64,000 bases of DNA from Candidatus Eiseniibacteriota bacterium (GTDB lineage Bacteria > Eisenbacteria > RBG-16-71-46). The notes under the pieces are model-generated. The model made no database searches, was not told the DNA's origin, and saw only the letters and a program-made list of their open reading frames with translations. This document shows, piece by piece, positions 32,101-40,557 of this stretch. Location of the stretch: positions 1 to 64,000 of the forward strand of contig JACOSV010000028.1 of the NCBI GenBank assembly GCA_016178725.1, in the 5' to 3' direction. Numbering within the stretch: the stretch's first letter is position 1; each line of letters starts with the position of its first letter. The position numbers and the translations under genes were made by a program.

Positions 32101-33588
32101 TCACGCGCGGCCGGCCGCGGCACGCTGCCGCCGCCGTCCCGCGACGAACAGCGCGACACCCGCGAGGTTGAGCACGACCGCGACGCCGATCAGCTTGGCC
32201 GCGAACGCCACGCGGCTTCCGACCTCGACGATCGGGACGATCGTGAGCGCGATGTAGATGAGCGAGACGATCGCGCCCGACGCCGAGGCGGCGCGCAGCC
32301 ACAGCGGCGCGCGCAGGCCGATGCGTGACGCGGCGAAGAGTGGGATCGCGAACAGCACGACGTAGGTCGAGGCGTAGAAGATCCCCGCGGCGTTGTCGAG
32401 GAGCTGGTTCGCCTCCTGCATGCCGACGCCGGAGATGCCGAGCAGGCCGAAGGCGAGCGCCGTCGCGCCGACCATCACGATCGAGTTGACCGGCGTCTTG
32501 TAGCGCGGGTGGAGCCGTGTGAACCACGCCGGCAGCAGATCGTCCCAGCCCGCGACCATCGGCAGCCGCGCGTTCGCGGTCAGGTAGATGCTCATGAGCG
32601 CGACGAGCCGGCCGATGAGCGCCACGATCACGAGCGAGACCACGCCGCCCGCGACGACGCCGAAGCGGCCGAAGCCGCGCGTCAGTACCTGCGCGATCGG
32701 GCCGATCAGGTCGACGTCGGCGGGGCGCACGAACGCGAGCACCGACGCGGTGCCGAAGATGAACATCAGGGCGATGATCGGCGCCGAGATGATCACCGAG
32801 CGGCCGATGTTGCGCGCCGGCGTGCGGCACTCGCCCGCGAGGATCGCGACGTACTCGAATCCGGTGAGCGCGCCGAGCGCGAGCTTGCTGAAGATGTTGA
32901 TGTCCTGGAGCAGTTGGCCGGCGTGGTCGCCCGAGAGCGCGGGGATCGTGAATACCAGCGGATGGAACGAGGGCAGCGTGCCGGCGAACACGCTCGCGAA
33001 CGGCAGCAGGATCAGCGTCAGAAACGTGAGGCTCAACAGCACGCCGCCCGCGTTGTGCACCCACTTGCCGATCCCGAGGCCGCGGGTCGAGACCAGCACG
33101 AGCGTGCCGACCAGCCCGATGCTGAACGCGGTGATGAATGGGCGGTTGCTCGCGATCCAGTGGGCACCCGGTCCCAGCGCGTACGAGAGGTTCGTCACGA
33201 CCGTGAGGCCGATGCTCGACATGACGAGAATCGCGAACACCCACAGATCCCACGCCACCATGAAGCCGACGAAGTCGTTGAAGCCGAGCTTCGCCCACTG
33301 GTAGAGGCCGCCCTCGAGCGGCATGAGCCGGTTGAGCTGGATCACGACCGCCGCGAGCGGCAGGTAGAACGTGGCGATCGCCAGCAGCCAGAAGAAGAGC
33401 TGATCGTTGCCGAGCTTGGCGGCGGTCCCGACCCACACGGTGCCGACGACGAAGACGATCTGCGTCAGGACCAGATCGGTGAGGCCGAGCTCCTTGCGGA
33501 AGACGGCGCTGCGTTCCTCGACGCGGCGCTCCTCGCTCTGCACGTCGGAGAGGCTCGGGGCGTGGCCGTGCGGCGCGGTGTCGGTCAT
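32101..33588 (-). CDS. APC-family amino acid permease
   Basis: 495 residues, twelve predicted helices. VFRKELGLTDLVLTQIVFVVGTVWVGTAA is the first transport helix with the G-x-G-T loop, followed by RLMPLEGGLYQWAKLGFND, LALGALTGFEYVAILAGECRTPARNIGRSV (the conserved consensus loop of APC permeases) and ANARLPMVAGWDDLLPAWFTRLHPRYKTPVNSI. It imports amino acids or polyamines across the inner membrane. Its ATG overlaps the stop of the racemase-like gene (ATGA at 33585-33588), so transport and metabolism of an Asp/Glu-like compound are probably coupled. Confidence 0.9.
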   Translation of the reverse strand: MTDTAPHGHAPSLSDVQSEERRVEERSAVFRKELGLTDLVLTQIVFVVGTVWVGTAAKLGNDQLFFWLLAIATFYLPLAAVVIQLNRLMPLEGGLYQWAKLGFNDFVGFMVAWDLWVFAILVMSSIGLTVVTNLSYALGPGAHWIASNRPFITAFSIGLVGTLVLVSTRGLGIGKWVHNAGGVLLSLTFLTLILLPFASVFAGTLPSFHPLVFTIPALSGDHAGQLLQDINIFSKLALGALTGFEYVAILAGECRTPARNIGRSVIISAPIIALMFIFGTASVLAFVRPADVDLIGPIAQVLTRGFGRFGVVAGGVVSLVIVALIGRLVALMSIYLTANARLPMVAGWDDLLPAWFTRLHPRYKTPVNSIVMVGATALAFGLLGISGVGMQEANQLLDNAAGIFYASTYVVLFAIPLFAASRIGLRAPLWLRAASASGAIVSLIYIALTIVPIVEVGSRVAFAAKLIGVAVVLNLAGVALFVAGRRRQRAAAGRA

Positions 33589-34274
33589 GCCGCCTCGTCC
33601 CGGGCGAGGAGTGCCGCGACGTGGAGCCGCGTCGTGTCGATGAGCGGCACCGGCGAGGGGACCTCGGGCGTGAGGATCAGCGAGAGCTCCGTGCCGCCGA
33701 GGATCACGGCCTCGATCCGTTCCGCCGCGACGAGCCGGGTGATCACCGCGAGCAATCCGTCGCGCGTCTCGGGCCGGATCACCTCTAGGACCAGCTCGTC
33801 GAAGTATACGCGGTGGACGAAGTCGCGGTCCGCGCGGGGCGGCGCGACCACCGCGATGCCGCGCGCCGCGAAGACGTCACGATAGAACGACGCCTCCATC
33901 GTGAAGCGCGTGCCGAGCAGGCCGACGCGCGTGAGCCCGCGCCTCGCCGCCTCCTCCGCCGCGGATGTGACGATGCTGACGAGCGGGATCGCGACCCGCG
34001 CCGCGACCGCATCGAAGACCATGTGCGGCGTGTTGGCCGCGAAGCCGGCGACCGTCGCGCCGGCGGCGGCGAGGCGGCCGACCTCGGCGACGAGCAGGTC
34101 GGCGAGGCCGGCCCGATCGCCGCGCTCGACGATCGCCAGCATCTGCGTGAGATCGACGCTGGTGATGACGATCGCGGGATACCGATCGGGATGCTTCGCG
34201 CGGAAGCCCTCGATCAGCATCCGGTAGTAGCCGACCGTCGTCTCGGGCGCGATGCCGCCGACGAGCCCGATCAT
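33585..34274 (-). CDS. Asp/Glu racemase superfamily protein lacking both catalytic cysteines
   Basis: 229 residues with the racemase fold (MIGLVGGIAPETTVGYYRML, RVGLLGTRFTMEASFYRDVF). In active two-base racemases the motifs are CNTxH and GCTE. Here they are A-N-T-P-H (Ala at 80) and G-G-T-E-L (Gly at 194), so neither cysteine is present. The protein may act as a hydrolase, decarboxylase or ligand binder, or use another mechanism. It is coupled by a four-base overlap to an amino-acid permease, which argues it still has an amino-acid-related role. Confidence 0.85.
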   Translation of the reverse strand: MIGLVGGIAPETTVGYYRMLIEGFRAKHPDRYPAIVITSVDLTQMLAIVERGDRAGLADLLVAEVGRLAAAGATVAGFAANTPHMVFDAVAARVAIPLVSIVTSAAEEAARRGLTRVGLLGTRFTMEASFYRDVFAARGIAVVAPPRADRDFVHRVYFDELVLEVIRPETRDGLLAVITRLVAAERIEAVILGGTELSLILTPEVPSPVPLIDTTRLHVAALLARDEAA

Positions 34275-34287
34275 CCGCGGCCGGCGC

Positions 34288-34701
34288 TCAAGCGGCGGCC
34301 GCCGGCTTCCGGCGCTTGAGCATCCAGGCCGCGGCCAGCGCGAACAGGCCGATGACGCAGCCCGAGATCACGCCGATCACCGGGCCGATGATCAGCATCA
34401 TGACGCGCGGCGAGGCCGGCATCGGCATCTTCTGCATCGCCGTCATCTCGGCGGCGTGATGCGCGCGATAGGCGTCGAAGAGCAGCACATGCGCGCCGGT
34501 CACCCACACGCAGTTCATGAGGCCGAGCAGCAGGCCGTGCACGAACACGAGGCGCGGCGCGCCGCGGGCGATGAGGTACGCCGTGACGATGAAGATCGCC
34601 AGCCACGGGAGCGGCTCGACGTTGGACGGCACGACGTACACGGTCGCGATCGCCATGGCCAGCCCGAACAGCGACAGTCGCAGAATCAGACCTCCGTTCA
34701 T
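34288..34701 (-). CDS. hypothetical four-helix membrane protein
   Basis: 137 residues. ILRLSLFGLAMAIATVYVV, PWLAIFIVTAYLIARGA, LVFVHGLLLGLMNCVWVTGAHVLL and MMLIIGPVIGVISGCVIGLFALAAAWML are four membrane helices, with a Met-rich loop (EMTAMQKMPMPAS) between the last two and a basic end. Its ATG overlaps the EVE gene stop (ATGA at 34698-34701), so it is part of the DUF2277-EVE run. No family is recognised. A metal-handling role suggested by the Met-rich loop would be speculation. Confidence 0.68.
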   Translation of the reverse strand: MNGGLILRLSLFGLAMAIATVYVVPSNVEPLPWLAIFIVTAYLIARGAPRLVFVHGLLLGLMNCVWVTGAHVLLFDAYRAHHAAEMTAMQKMPMPASPRVMMLIIGPVIGVISGCVIGLFALAAAWMLKRRKPAAAA

Positions 34702-35117
34702 CGCTCCTCCCGTTCGCCCGCGAGACCGAGCAGCCGCGAGAACTGCGCCTCGGTGAGCGGCATCACCGAGAGCCGCGGCAGCCGCGCCAGATCCGACGTC
34801 TTGAGCACCGCGTCCGCCTTGACCTCGGCGAGGGTGACCGGTCGCTTCCACGCGCGCCGCGGCTCGAGATCGAAGACCGGCCGCTTCGGATCGTCGAGCT
34901 TGGGGTCGGGGTAGGCGTCGGAGGCCGCGGCCGCGAGCCCCACCGCCTGCTTCTCGTCGCCCGTGTGGTAGACGACCACCGTGTCGCCCTTGCGGATCGT
35001 GGCGAGATGCTTGAGCGCGACCGGATTCGACACGCCGTCCCACACCGTGCGCCGGTCCTTCTCGAGCCGCGCGAACGAGTACGTCGAGGGCTCGGTCTTG
35101 ACGAGGAAGCGCGCCAC
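34698..35117 (-). CDS. EVE domain protein
   Basis: 139 residues starting at GTG 35117, two bases after the DUF2277 stop. ARFLVKTEPSTYSFARLEKDRRTVWDGVSNPVALKHLATIRKGDTVVVYHTGDEKQAVGLA is the hallmark of EVE domains (PF01878), a PUA/ASCH-like fold that binds modified bases. A-x-Y-P-D-P and F-D-L-E-P follow. Free-standing EVE proteins are housekeeping-like, and some read modified DNA or RNA. No restriction gene is adjacent. Cytosolic. Confidence 0.92.
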   Translation of the reverse strand: MARFLVKTEPSTYSFARLEKDRRTVWDGVSNPVALKHLATIRKGDTVVVYHTGDEKQAVGLAAAASDAYPDPKLDDPKRPVFDLEPRRAWKRPVTLAEVKADAVLKTSDLARLPRLSVMPLTEAQFSRLLGLAGEREER

Positions 35118-35119
35118 CG

Positions 35120-35398
35120 TCAGTCCCGTGCGGCGCCGAAGCGGCGCTCGGCGCGGGCCCGCGCCCGCTCGGCCTCGACGGCGCGGTCGCGCGGCGCAGC
35201 GCTGGTGGTCAGCGCGTCGACGAGCGTCCGCGCGGCGTGCGTGACGTCCGCCACGGCGCGATCGAACGCTGCGGCGTTGGCCTGCGACGGGCGCGTGAAG
35301 CCGCTGATCTTGCGCACGAACTGTAGCGAGGCGGCACGCACCTCGTCGTCGGTCGCCGCGGGCTCGAAGTTGAACAGCGTCCGGATGTTCCTGCACAT
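35120..35398 (-). CDS. DUF2277 domain protein
   Basis: 92 residues. MCRNIRTLFNFEPAATDDEVRAASLQFVRKISGFTRPSQANAAAFDRAVADV is the complete DUF2277 signature, with the invariant M-C-R-N-I-x-x-L-F-N-F-x-P-P/A-x-T start. The conserved Cys at residue 2 and the all-helical pattern are unexplained in the literature known to me. A positively charged tail (AEAERARARAERR) is an extension. It is first in the run with the EVE and membrane proteins; DUF2277 and EVE genes are often neighbours. Confidence 0.92.
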   Translation of the reverse strand: MCRNIRTLFNFEPAATDDEVRAASLQFVRKISGFTRPSQANAAAFDRAVADVTHAARTLVDALTTSAAPRDRAVEAERARARAERRFGAARD

Positions 35399-35539
35399 GG
35401 TCATGCCCTCGCCGACTTGCGCCCGCCCATCCGGGACGCAGGGGCATTCTAGACGACCGGCCGGCGCGTTACGATGGACCCCGAGCGCGGGCCCGACACC
35501 CCGTGCGGCAGGCCGTTCCTTGTCTCGGAGGTGCCGATC

Positions 35540-35935
35540 ATGAAATCGATCGCAGACGCCACGCACTCGCTACTCCGGATCGTCGCCGGGCTGCTGTTCA
35601 TCTGCCCCGGTGGGATGAAGCTCCTCGGCTGGTTCGGCGGCATGCCCGGAGGGCACGGACTCACGCCGCTGATGACCGTCGCGGGCGTGATCGAGCTCGG
35701 GGGCGGGACGCTCATCCTGCTCGGCCTCTTCACGCGCCCGGTCGCATTCATCGCCTCGGGCGAGATGGCGTTCGCCTACTTCATCGGCCACTTCCCACAC
35801 GCCTTCTGGCCGATCCAGAACCACGGCGAGCCTGCCGTCCTCTTCTGCTTCATCTATCTGTTTCTGTGGGGCAACGGCCCGGGATCGTGGAGCCTCGACG
35901 GCCTGATCGCGACGCGGCGCGCGCGAACCGGCTGA
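35540..35935 (+). CDS. DoxX family membrane protein (second copy)
   Basis: 131 residues from the ATG at 35540 after CGGAGG; the upstream in-frame ATG adds a non-membrane leader and is not used. LLRIVAGLLFICPGGMKLLGWFGGMPGG is the DoxX motif, with LMTVAGVIELGGGTLILLGLF, SGEMAFAYFIGHFPHAFWPIQNHGEPAVLFCFIYLF and four helices. It is the E-x-A-x-x-Y-F family type with conserved N-H-G-E. Distinct from the copy at 2960. It may form a redox unit with the anchored thioredoxin that follows 45 bases later. Confidence 0.88.
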   Translation: MKSIADATHSLLRIVAGLLFICPGGMKLLGWFGGMPGGHGLTPLMTVAGVIELGGGTLILLGLFTRPVAFIASGEMAFAYFIGHFPHAFWPIQNHGEPAVLFCFIYLFLWGNGPGSWSLDGLIATRRARTG

Positions 35936-35980
35936 GCTTGGCGCTCCAGCCGGCGGCGGCAAGGGCCGATAACGCGGATC

Positions 35981-36640
35981 ATGGCCGACACGGAACGCAG
36001 GATCTCGCCGTGGTGGGTGCTCGTGCTGCTGCCGCTCGCCCCCGCCGCGGGCTGGCTGGTGGGCACGATGCCGGTGCCGAAGCTCGAGGCTCCGGCCACC
36101 GCGCTCGCCCCGACTCCGGCTCGCGTCGCGGCGACCGTGCCGGTGACGACGACGGAGACCCATCACATTCAGGTCTCGGTCGCGAGCCCCACCGAGATCC
36201 ACGGTTCCACGTCGTCACCGCCGGTCGCCGCCGCGCCCGAGCCGGCCCGGCCGAGTGCTCCATCCGGCGAGCTCTCGCAGTGGACCACGTACGCGAACGC
36301 GCTCGACGAGTCGCGGCGCAACGGCAAGCCGATCCTGATCGACTTCAACGCGAGCTGGTGCGGGCCGTGTCAGGCGCTGCGCCGTGAGGTGTTCGACGAC
36401 GCCGTCCACGGGCACGCGGTCGAGACCGCGGTGATCCCGGTCTCGATCGTGGACCGCGTGCGCGAAGAGGGTCGCAATCCGGGCGACATCGAGGAGCTGC
36501 AGCAGCGCTTCGGCGTGGACGCGTTCCCGACGCTCGTGATCCTCAATCCCGCCAGCGGCCGCGTCATGAAGACTCGCGGCTTCGGCGGCGCGGATCGCAT
36601 GATGGCGTGGATCGCCTCGGCCGTGGACGCCGTCCGCTGA
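35981..36640 (+). CDS. membrane-anchored periplasmic thioredoxin-like protein
   Basis: 219 residues. One N-terminal helix (WWVLVLLPLAPAAGWLVGTM) anchors it, then a Thr/Pro/Ala-rich linker of about 65 residues, then a thioredoxin domain from about 98. The active site is FNASWCGPCQALRREVF (CxxC at 127-130), with the cis-Pro in VDAFPTLVILNPASGRV. It resembles the DsbD-C / thioredoxin_7 type that reduces periplasmic substrates. The long linker suggests reach across the periplasm. It ends before a strong stem-loop at 36648-36668. Confidence 0.87.
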   Translation: MADTERRISPWWVLVLLPLAPAAGWLVGTMPVPKLEAPATALAPTPARVAATVPVTTTETHHIQVSVASPTEIHGSTSSPPVAAAPEPARPSAPSGELSQWTTYANALDESRRNGKPILIDFNASWCGPCQALRREVFDDAVHGHAVETAVIPVSIVDRVREEGRNPGDIEELQQRFGVDAFPTLVILNPASGRVMKTRGFGGADRMMAWIASAVDAVR

Positions 36641-36647
36641 ACCGCCG

Positions 36648-36668
36648 CGCCGCGCGTCCCGCGCGGCG
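36648..36668. terminator. GC-rich stem-loop between convergent genes
   Basis: A perfect nine-base stem (arms 36648-36656 and 36660-36668) closes a three-base loop directly after the thioredoxin gene and ahead of the convergent RidA stop. There is no U-tract on either strand, so termination would need Rho or be intrinsic only through stem strength. Confidence 0.5.
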
Positions 36669-36704
36669 ATCCGATCCGCCGTTCTCCCCCGCCGCGACCC
36701 GCCG

Positions 36705-37052
36705 CTAGCGCGCGGCGATCACCATGATCTCGACGCGATAATCGGGGCGCGCGAGCCGCGCCTCGACCGTGGCGCGGGCCGGCGTCGCCTCGGGGTCCAC
36801 CCACGCGTCCCACACGCGGTTCATGGCCTCGAACGTCGCCATGTCGGCGAGCCAGATGTTGGCGCGCAGCAGGCACGACTTGTCGGTCCCGGCCTCGGCG
36901 AGCAGCGCGTCGATGCGCGCGAGGATCTGCCGCGTCTGGCCCGCGGTGTCGGCGCTCGGATCGCCCGCGACGATGCCGGCCGTGTAGACCAGGTCGCCGT
37001 GGATCACGCACGCGCTCATGCGCGGCCCGCGTCCGAGGCGGGTGATCGTCAC
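36705..37052 (-). CDS. RidA family enamine/imine deaminase
   Basis: 115 residues starting at a GTG that overlaps the DinB stop (GTGA at 37049-37052). It has the YjgF/RidA fold: VIHGDLVYTAGIVAGDPSADTAGQTRQILARIDALLAEAG, LLRANIWLADMATFEAMNRVWDAWV, and P-A-R-A-T-V-E-A-R-L, which contains the catalytic Arg. RidA proteins hydrolyse reactive enamine intermediates from amino-acid metabolism. It could be a subgroup with another function, but the active-site Arg is kept. Cytosolic trimer expected. Confidence 0.9.
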   Translation of the reverse strand: MTITRLGRGPRMSACVIHGDLVYTAGIVAGDPSADTAGQTRQILARIDALLAEAGTDKSCLLRANIWLADMATFEAMNRVWDAWVDPEATPARATVEARLARPDYRVEIMVIAAR

Positions 37053-37516
37053 GCGACCGGCCCCAGGCCCTGCAGGCGGCGCAGGTAGAGGATCTGGCCG
37101 AGGTGGTTCGCGTCGTGCGCGAGGTGATACCGCAGACGGTCGAGCGGCCGCGCGGAATCGGCGATCGCGGCGCGGATGCCGCGATGGCTCGCGGCGAGCC
37201 GCTCACGCGTCTCGCGCCACGCGGGGTCACTCACCGCCGCGGGTTCCAAGAAGTTGCGGCGCGCGACCTCGTCGTCCGCGAGCTTCGGGCCGCCGACGAT
37301 CTGGTCGAGCGTGTACTCACGCCAGAAGATCACGTGCGCGACGAGCTGCCAGATCGAATGGAGATCGGGCTTCGGCCGCCACGCCGCCTGCGCCGGCGTG
37401 AGCCCGTCGAGCGCCTGTGTCCACGAGGCGAACCAGATCCCCTCGGTCCAGGATTCGTCCCACAGCGCCAGCAGCGCGTCGCGCTCCATCGCGAGACCCC
37501 TTTCGGATGCGTTCAT
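37049..37516 (-). CDS. DinB family protein
   Basis: 155 residues. LWDESWTEGIWFASWTQALDGLTPAQAAWRP, HSIWQLVAHVIFWREYTLDQI and RYHLAHDANHLGQILYLRRLQG give the four-helix DinB/YfiT fold with its three-histidine metal site (His in HVIFW and the H-x3-H of HDANH). The family includes thiol-dependent transferases (mycothiol or bacillithiol) and many unknowns. It overlaps both the phosphoesterase and RidA genes by four bases in a single coupled run. Confidence 0.9.
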   Translation of the reverse strand: MNASERGLAMERDALLALWDESWTEGIWFASWTQALDGLTPAQAAWRPKPDLHSIWQLVAHVIFWREYTLDQIVGGPKLADDEVARRNFLEPAAVSDPAWRETRERLAASHRGIRAAIADSARPLDRLRYHLAHDANHLGQILYLRRLQGLGPVA

Positions 37517-38100
37517 CGGCGCCGCGGTCCAAGTCGATCGCGCGGCGGCGTGTAGGCGCGCACGGCGGCGTCCGGGTCCGGCCGGCCGCTCGCGCGGTAC
37601 GCGGCGATCAGCCGGTCGACGTCGAACAGCACGCGGCGGAACTCGATCGCGAGCCTCGTGTTCTCGGCGGAGAGTAGCGCATACTCGGCCCACGGATCGG
37701 CGCGGACGTCGCCCGCGAGGTCCTGCCCCGGCCGGTAGGCGAGCCCGGCGCTGCCGGGGTTCATGTGAAACGTGAGGCCGAGGTGGCGCACGAACTGGAC
37801 GTGCGTGTGGCCGCCGGCGTAGATCGTGTCGTCGCGCGGATCGAGCATCGCGCGCACGTCGGACTCGGGCGTGTCGGGCTGGATGATCTCGTCGAACGAG
37901 CGCGGCGATCCGTGATAGGCGCACAGCCGCCGGCCGCCGCCGAGCGGCACGTCGAGCGTCGCCGGGAATCCGCGCATCCACTCGAGATCGGCGGCGGCGA
38001 GGTGGGCGATCCGGTCGTGCGGCGTCCCTGCGAGATCGTCGAGCACGGCCTCGAGCGCGACCGCGTTGCCGTGCGTGTCCGAGATGAGCGCGATCCTCAT
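37513..38100 (-). CDS. metallophosphoesterase with an internal deletion
   Basis: 195 residues. It starts MRIALISDTHGNAVALEAVLDDL, the first metal motif (D-x-H), and ends with CAYHGSPRSFDEII, IYAGGHTHVQFVRHLG and FHMNPGSAGLAYRPG, the G-H-T-H and last motifs. The expected middle, with G-D-x-x-x-x-G and G-N-x-D, is absent: the sequence passes from TPHDR directly to IAHLAAADLEWMRGFP. About 55-65 residues seem to be missing in frame, compared with relatives of roughly 250 residues. Two of the metal ligands are therefore lost and activity is doubtful. The frame is open, and the gene overlaps both neighbours. Confidence 0.78.
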   Translation of the reverse strand: MRIALISDTHGNAVALEAVLDDLAGTPHDRIAHLAAADLEWMRGFPATLDVPLGGGRRLCAYHGSPRSFDEIIQPDTPESDVRAMLDPRDDTIYAGGHTHVQFVRHLGLTFHMNPGSAGLAYRPGQDLAGDVRADPWAEYALLSAENTRLAIEFRRVLFDVDRLIAAYRASGRPDPDAAVRAYTPPRDRLGPRRR

Positions 38101-38477
38101 TCCGCCGGGTCCTCGAAGTCACCGATCGCCGGCGGCCTGAACTGCACGTCCACCGCGAGCCACAGCATCTTGCCCACCGGATAGAACCGCAGCGCGAACG
38201 CCGCGATCGCCGCGACGCTCGCCGCATAGCGCAGCGGCGCCGGCGCGGCGAGCCAGCGCAGGTTGGCGAACACGACGGCGACCGCGACGGCGAGGCAGGC
38301 GAACAGGCTGATCGTGTAGGCGCCAAGGAACGCGTCGTGCTCGCGGCGCTCGAGAAACAGATCGCAGCGCCCGCACTGCGCCGCGAGCGCGAGCCGCCCG
38401 CGCCGCGGCCACGGCGCGCCGCACAGCGGACAGCGGAGCGCTAGGGCGCGCAGGCCCTGGCGCAGACGCCGGTTCAC
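38097..38477 (-). CDS. DUF983 zinc-ribbon membrane protein
   Basis: 126 residues. An N-terminal zinc ribbon (CPLCGAPWPR, then CGRCDLFLE) is followed by two membrane helices (FLGAYTISLFACLAVAVAVVFANL and AASVAAIAAFALRFYPVGKMLWLAVDV). This is the DUF983 layout, with the conserved tail F-Y-P-x-G-K-x-x-W-L-A-x-D. The family is found near cytochrome oxidase genes in proteobacteria and has no confirmed role. Here it heads the coupled run into the phosphoesterase, DinB and RidA. Confidence 0.85.
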   Translation of the reverse strand: MNRRLRQGLRALALRCPLCGAPWPRRGRLALAAQCGRCDLFLERREHDAFLGAYTISLFACLAVAVAVVFANLRWLAAPAPLRYAASVAAIAAFALRFYPVGKMLWLAVDVQFRPPAIGDFEDPAE

Positions 38478-38508
38478 GGCCCGCCGCGCGCGGGCGCCCC
38501 CGTGCGAT

Positions 38509-40557
38509 TCACCAGATGCTCACCCGCACCGAGTCGGCGCGGTACATCGTGTCGCCCGGCTTCACGCCGTACGCGGCGTAGAACTGCGGCAGATTCGAGA
38601 TCGGACCGGTCACGCGCAGGAAGCTCGGCGCGTGCACGTCGGTCTTGACGCGCACGGCGAGGTTCTCGGGCCGCAGCTGGTTCATCCAGCTCAACGCCCA
38701 GCCGATGAAGTAGCGCTGCGCCGGCGTGAAGCCGCCGATCGGCTGGTTGCGGCGGTACTGCTCGGTCTTCGCGAACGCGTCCCAGCCGAGGAGGATGCCG
38801 CCCAGGTCGGCGATGTTCTCGCCCTGCGTCGCCTCGCCGTTCACGTGCAGGCTGTCGACCGCGACGTAGCCGTTGAACTGGCGGACGATCCTCGCCGCGC
38901 GCTGCTTGAACTCCTTCGCGTCCTGCGGCGTCCACCATTCTTGGAGGTTGCCCTTTTCGTCGAACTGGCGGCCCTCGTCGTCGAAGCCGTGCGTGATCTC
39001 GTGACCGATCGTCGAGCCGCCCGCGTACGAGTAGACCAGCGCGTCGTCCACCAGCGAGTCCGGGATGCCGGGCAGGATGAACGCCGCCGCCGGCAGCACG
39101 ATTTCGTTGTTCGAAGGGTTGTAGTAGGCGTTGTAGGTCTGCGGCGTCATCTCCCACTCGGTGCGGTCCACCGGCTTGTGGAGCTTGGCGACGTAGAAGT
39201 CGGTGCGCCAGGCGTTCCCGCGCACGCAGTTGCCGAGGAACGACGTGCGGTCCACCGCGTACGCCGAGTAGTCGCGCCACTTGCTCGGGTAGCCGACCTT
39301 CTTGGTGACGGCGTCGAGCTTCTTGAGCGCGCGCGCCTTGGTCTCGGGGCTCATCCACTCGAGCGTGTGGATGCGCTCGCGGAACGCGGCGAAGATCTCG
39401 TCGGTCAGCTTCTCGTAGCGCGCCTTGGCGCGCGGCGAGAAGTACTGCTGCACGTAGAGCTGGCCGAGCGCGTCGCCGAGGTAGCCCTCCTCCTCATCGA
39501 GCATGCGCTTCCAGCGCGGACGCTGTTGCTTCGTGCCGTTGAGGATCGTGCCGTAGAAGTGGAAGTTCTCGGCGTCGAACTTCCCGCCCGCCTCGGCCGC
39601 GAAAGCGTGCGCCGTCTGCCAGCGCAGATAGGTCTTCCAGTCGTCGAGCGGGCGGTTCTTGAGCGACGTCTCGACCTGCTTGAAGAACTCGGGCTGGCCG
39701 ACGATGACGCTGTCGATCCCGGTAACGCGGCCGTCGGCCAGGAACTCGCGCCAGCCGATCGAGGGCGTGAGCGTGGACATGCCGGCGACCGACATGGCGT
39801 TGTAGTTGGCGATCGGGTCACGCAGCGCCTCGAGCTTGCGCGAGGCGCCGGCGAGCTCGGTCTCGAGCTTCATGACGGTGGCGGCCTCGGCCTGCGCCTT
39901 CGCGTCGGCGTCGCCGAGCAGCCGGAACATGTTCGCGACGTGCTTCACGTACTCGCCGCGCAGCATCGTCGAGCGCTCGTCGCTGTCGAAGTAGTAGTCG
40001 CGGTTGGGCATCCCGATGCCGCCCTGATAGAGATGGACGGCGAAGCGGTCGCTCTTCTTCTCGTCCTGGAAGATCGCCAGCGAGCACATCGCGTCCACGC
40101 CGATGGTCTGGAGATACGCCATCGTGGTCAGCAGGCCCTTCGCGTCGCGCGCCGCTCCGATGCGCCGGAACGCGTCGGCGAGCGGCGTGATCCCCTGCTT
40201 CGCGATCGTCACCGTGTCCATTGCCGCATGCCAGAAGTCGCCGATCTTCTGCGCGTTGCTGCCGCGCGCGGCCGAACGGCGGGCGCCGGCGCGCTCGCTG
40301 ATCTGGATCAGGCGGTGATAGGTCTCCTCCTGCACGACCTTGCCGATCCCCCACGAGCGCTCGGCGGCCGGAATCGGATGCGCCTTGAGCCAGCCGCCGA
40401 CCGCGTACTGGAAGAAGTCGATGCGCGGCGACACGCTCGTGTCGACGAACTGGGACAGGTAATGGGCGGTATCGTCGGCGGGAGGCGCCGCGGGCGTCGC
40501 GGCGGTGAGCGCGGCGAGCGCGACGAGCGCGGGGACGAGCATCATGAGTCGCTTCAT
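38509..40557 (-). CDS. M13 (neprilysin-like) family metallopeptidase
   Basis: 682 residues from the ATG at 40557, where a signal peptide (LMMLVPALVALAALTAATPA) begins. The N-terminal domain has the long helical PF05649 region; the C-terminal zinc domain has NAYYNPSNNEIVLPAA, the HEITH site (H519-H523) in STIGHEITHGFDDEGRQFD, and the third ligand Glu in GENIADLGG. The end (PGDTMYR, then W) matches family length. It is an exported endopeptidase degrading peptides outside the cytoplasm. A terminator-like hairpin lies upstream and separates it from the coiled-coil gene. Confidence 0.94.
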   Translation of the reverse strand: MKRLMMLVPALVALAALTAATPAAPPADDTAHYLSQFVDTSVSPRIDFFQYAVGGWLKAHPIPAAERSWGIGKVVQEETYHRLIQISERAGARRSAARGSNAQKIGDFWHAAMDTVTIAKQGITPLADAFRRIGAARDAKGLLTTMAYLQTIGVDAMCSLAIFQDEKKSDRFAVHLYQGGIGMPNRDYYFDSDERSTMLRGEYVKHVANMFRLLGDADAKAQAEAATVMKLETELAGASRKLEALRDPIANYNAMSVAGMSTLTPSIGWREFLADGRVTGIDSVIVGQPEFFKQVETSLKNRPLDDWKTYLRWQTAHAFAAEAGGKFDAENFHFYGTILNGTKQQRPRWKRMLDEEEGYLGDALGQLYVQQYFSPRAKARYEKLTDEIFAAFRERIHTLEWMSPETKARALKKLDAVTKKVGYPSKWRDYSAYAVDRTSFLGNCVRGNAWRTDFYVAKLHKPVDRTEWEMTPQTYNAYYNPSNNEIVLPAAAFILPGIPDSLVDDALVYSYAGGSTIGHEITHGFDDEGRQFDEKGNLQEWWTPQDAKEFKQRAARIVRQFNGYVAVDSLHVNGEATQGENIADLGGILLGWDAFAKTEQYRRNQPIGGFTPAQRYFIGWALSWMNQLRPENLAVRVKTDVHAPSFLRVTGPISNLPQFYAAYGVKPGDTMYRADSVRVSIW

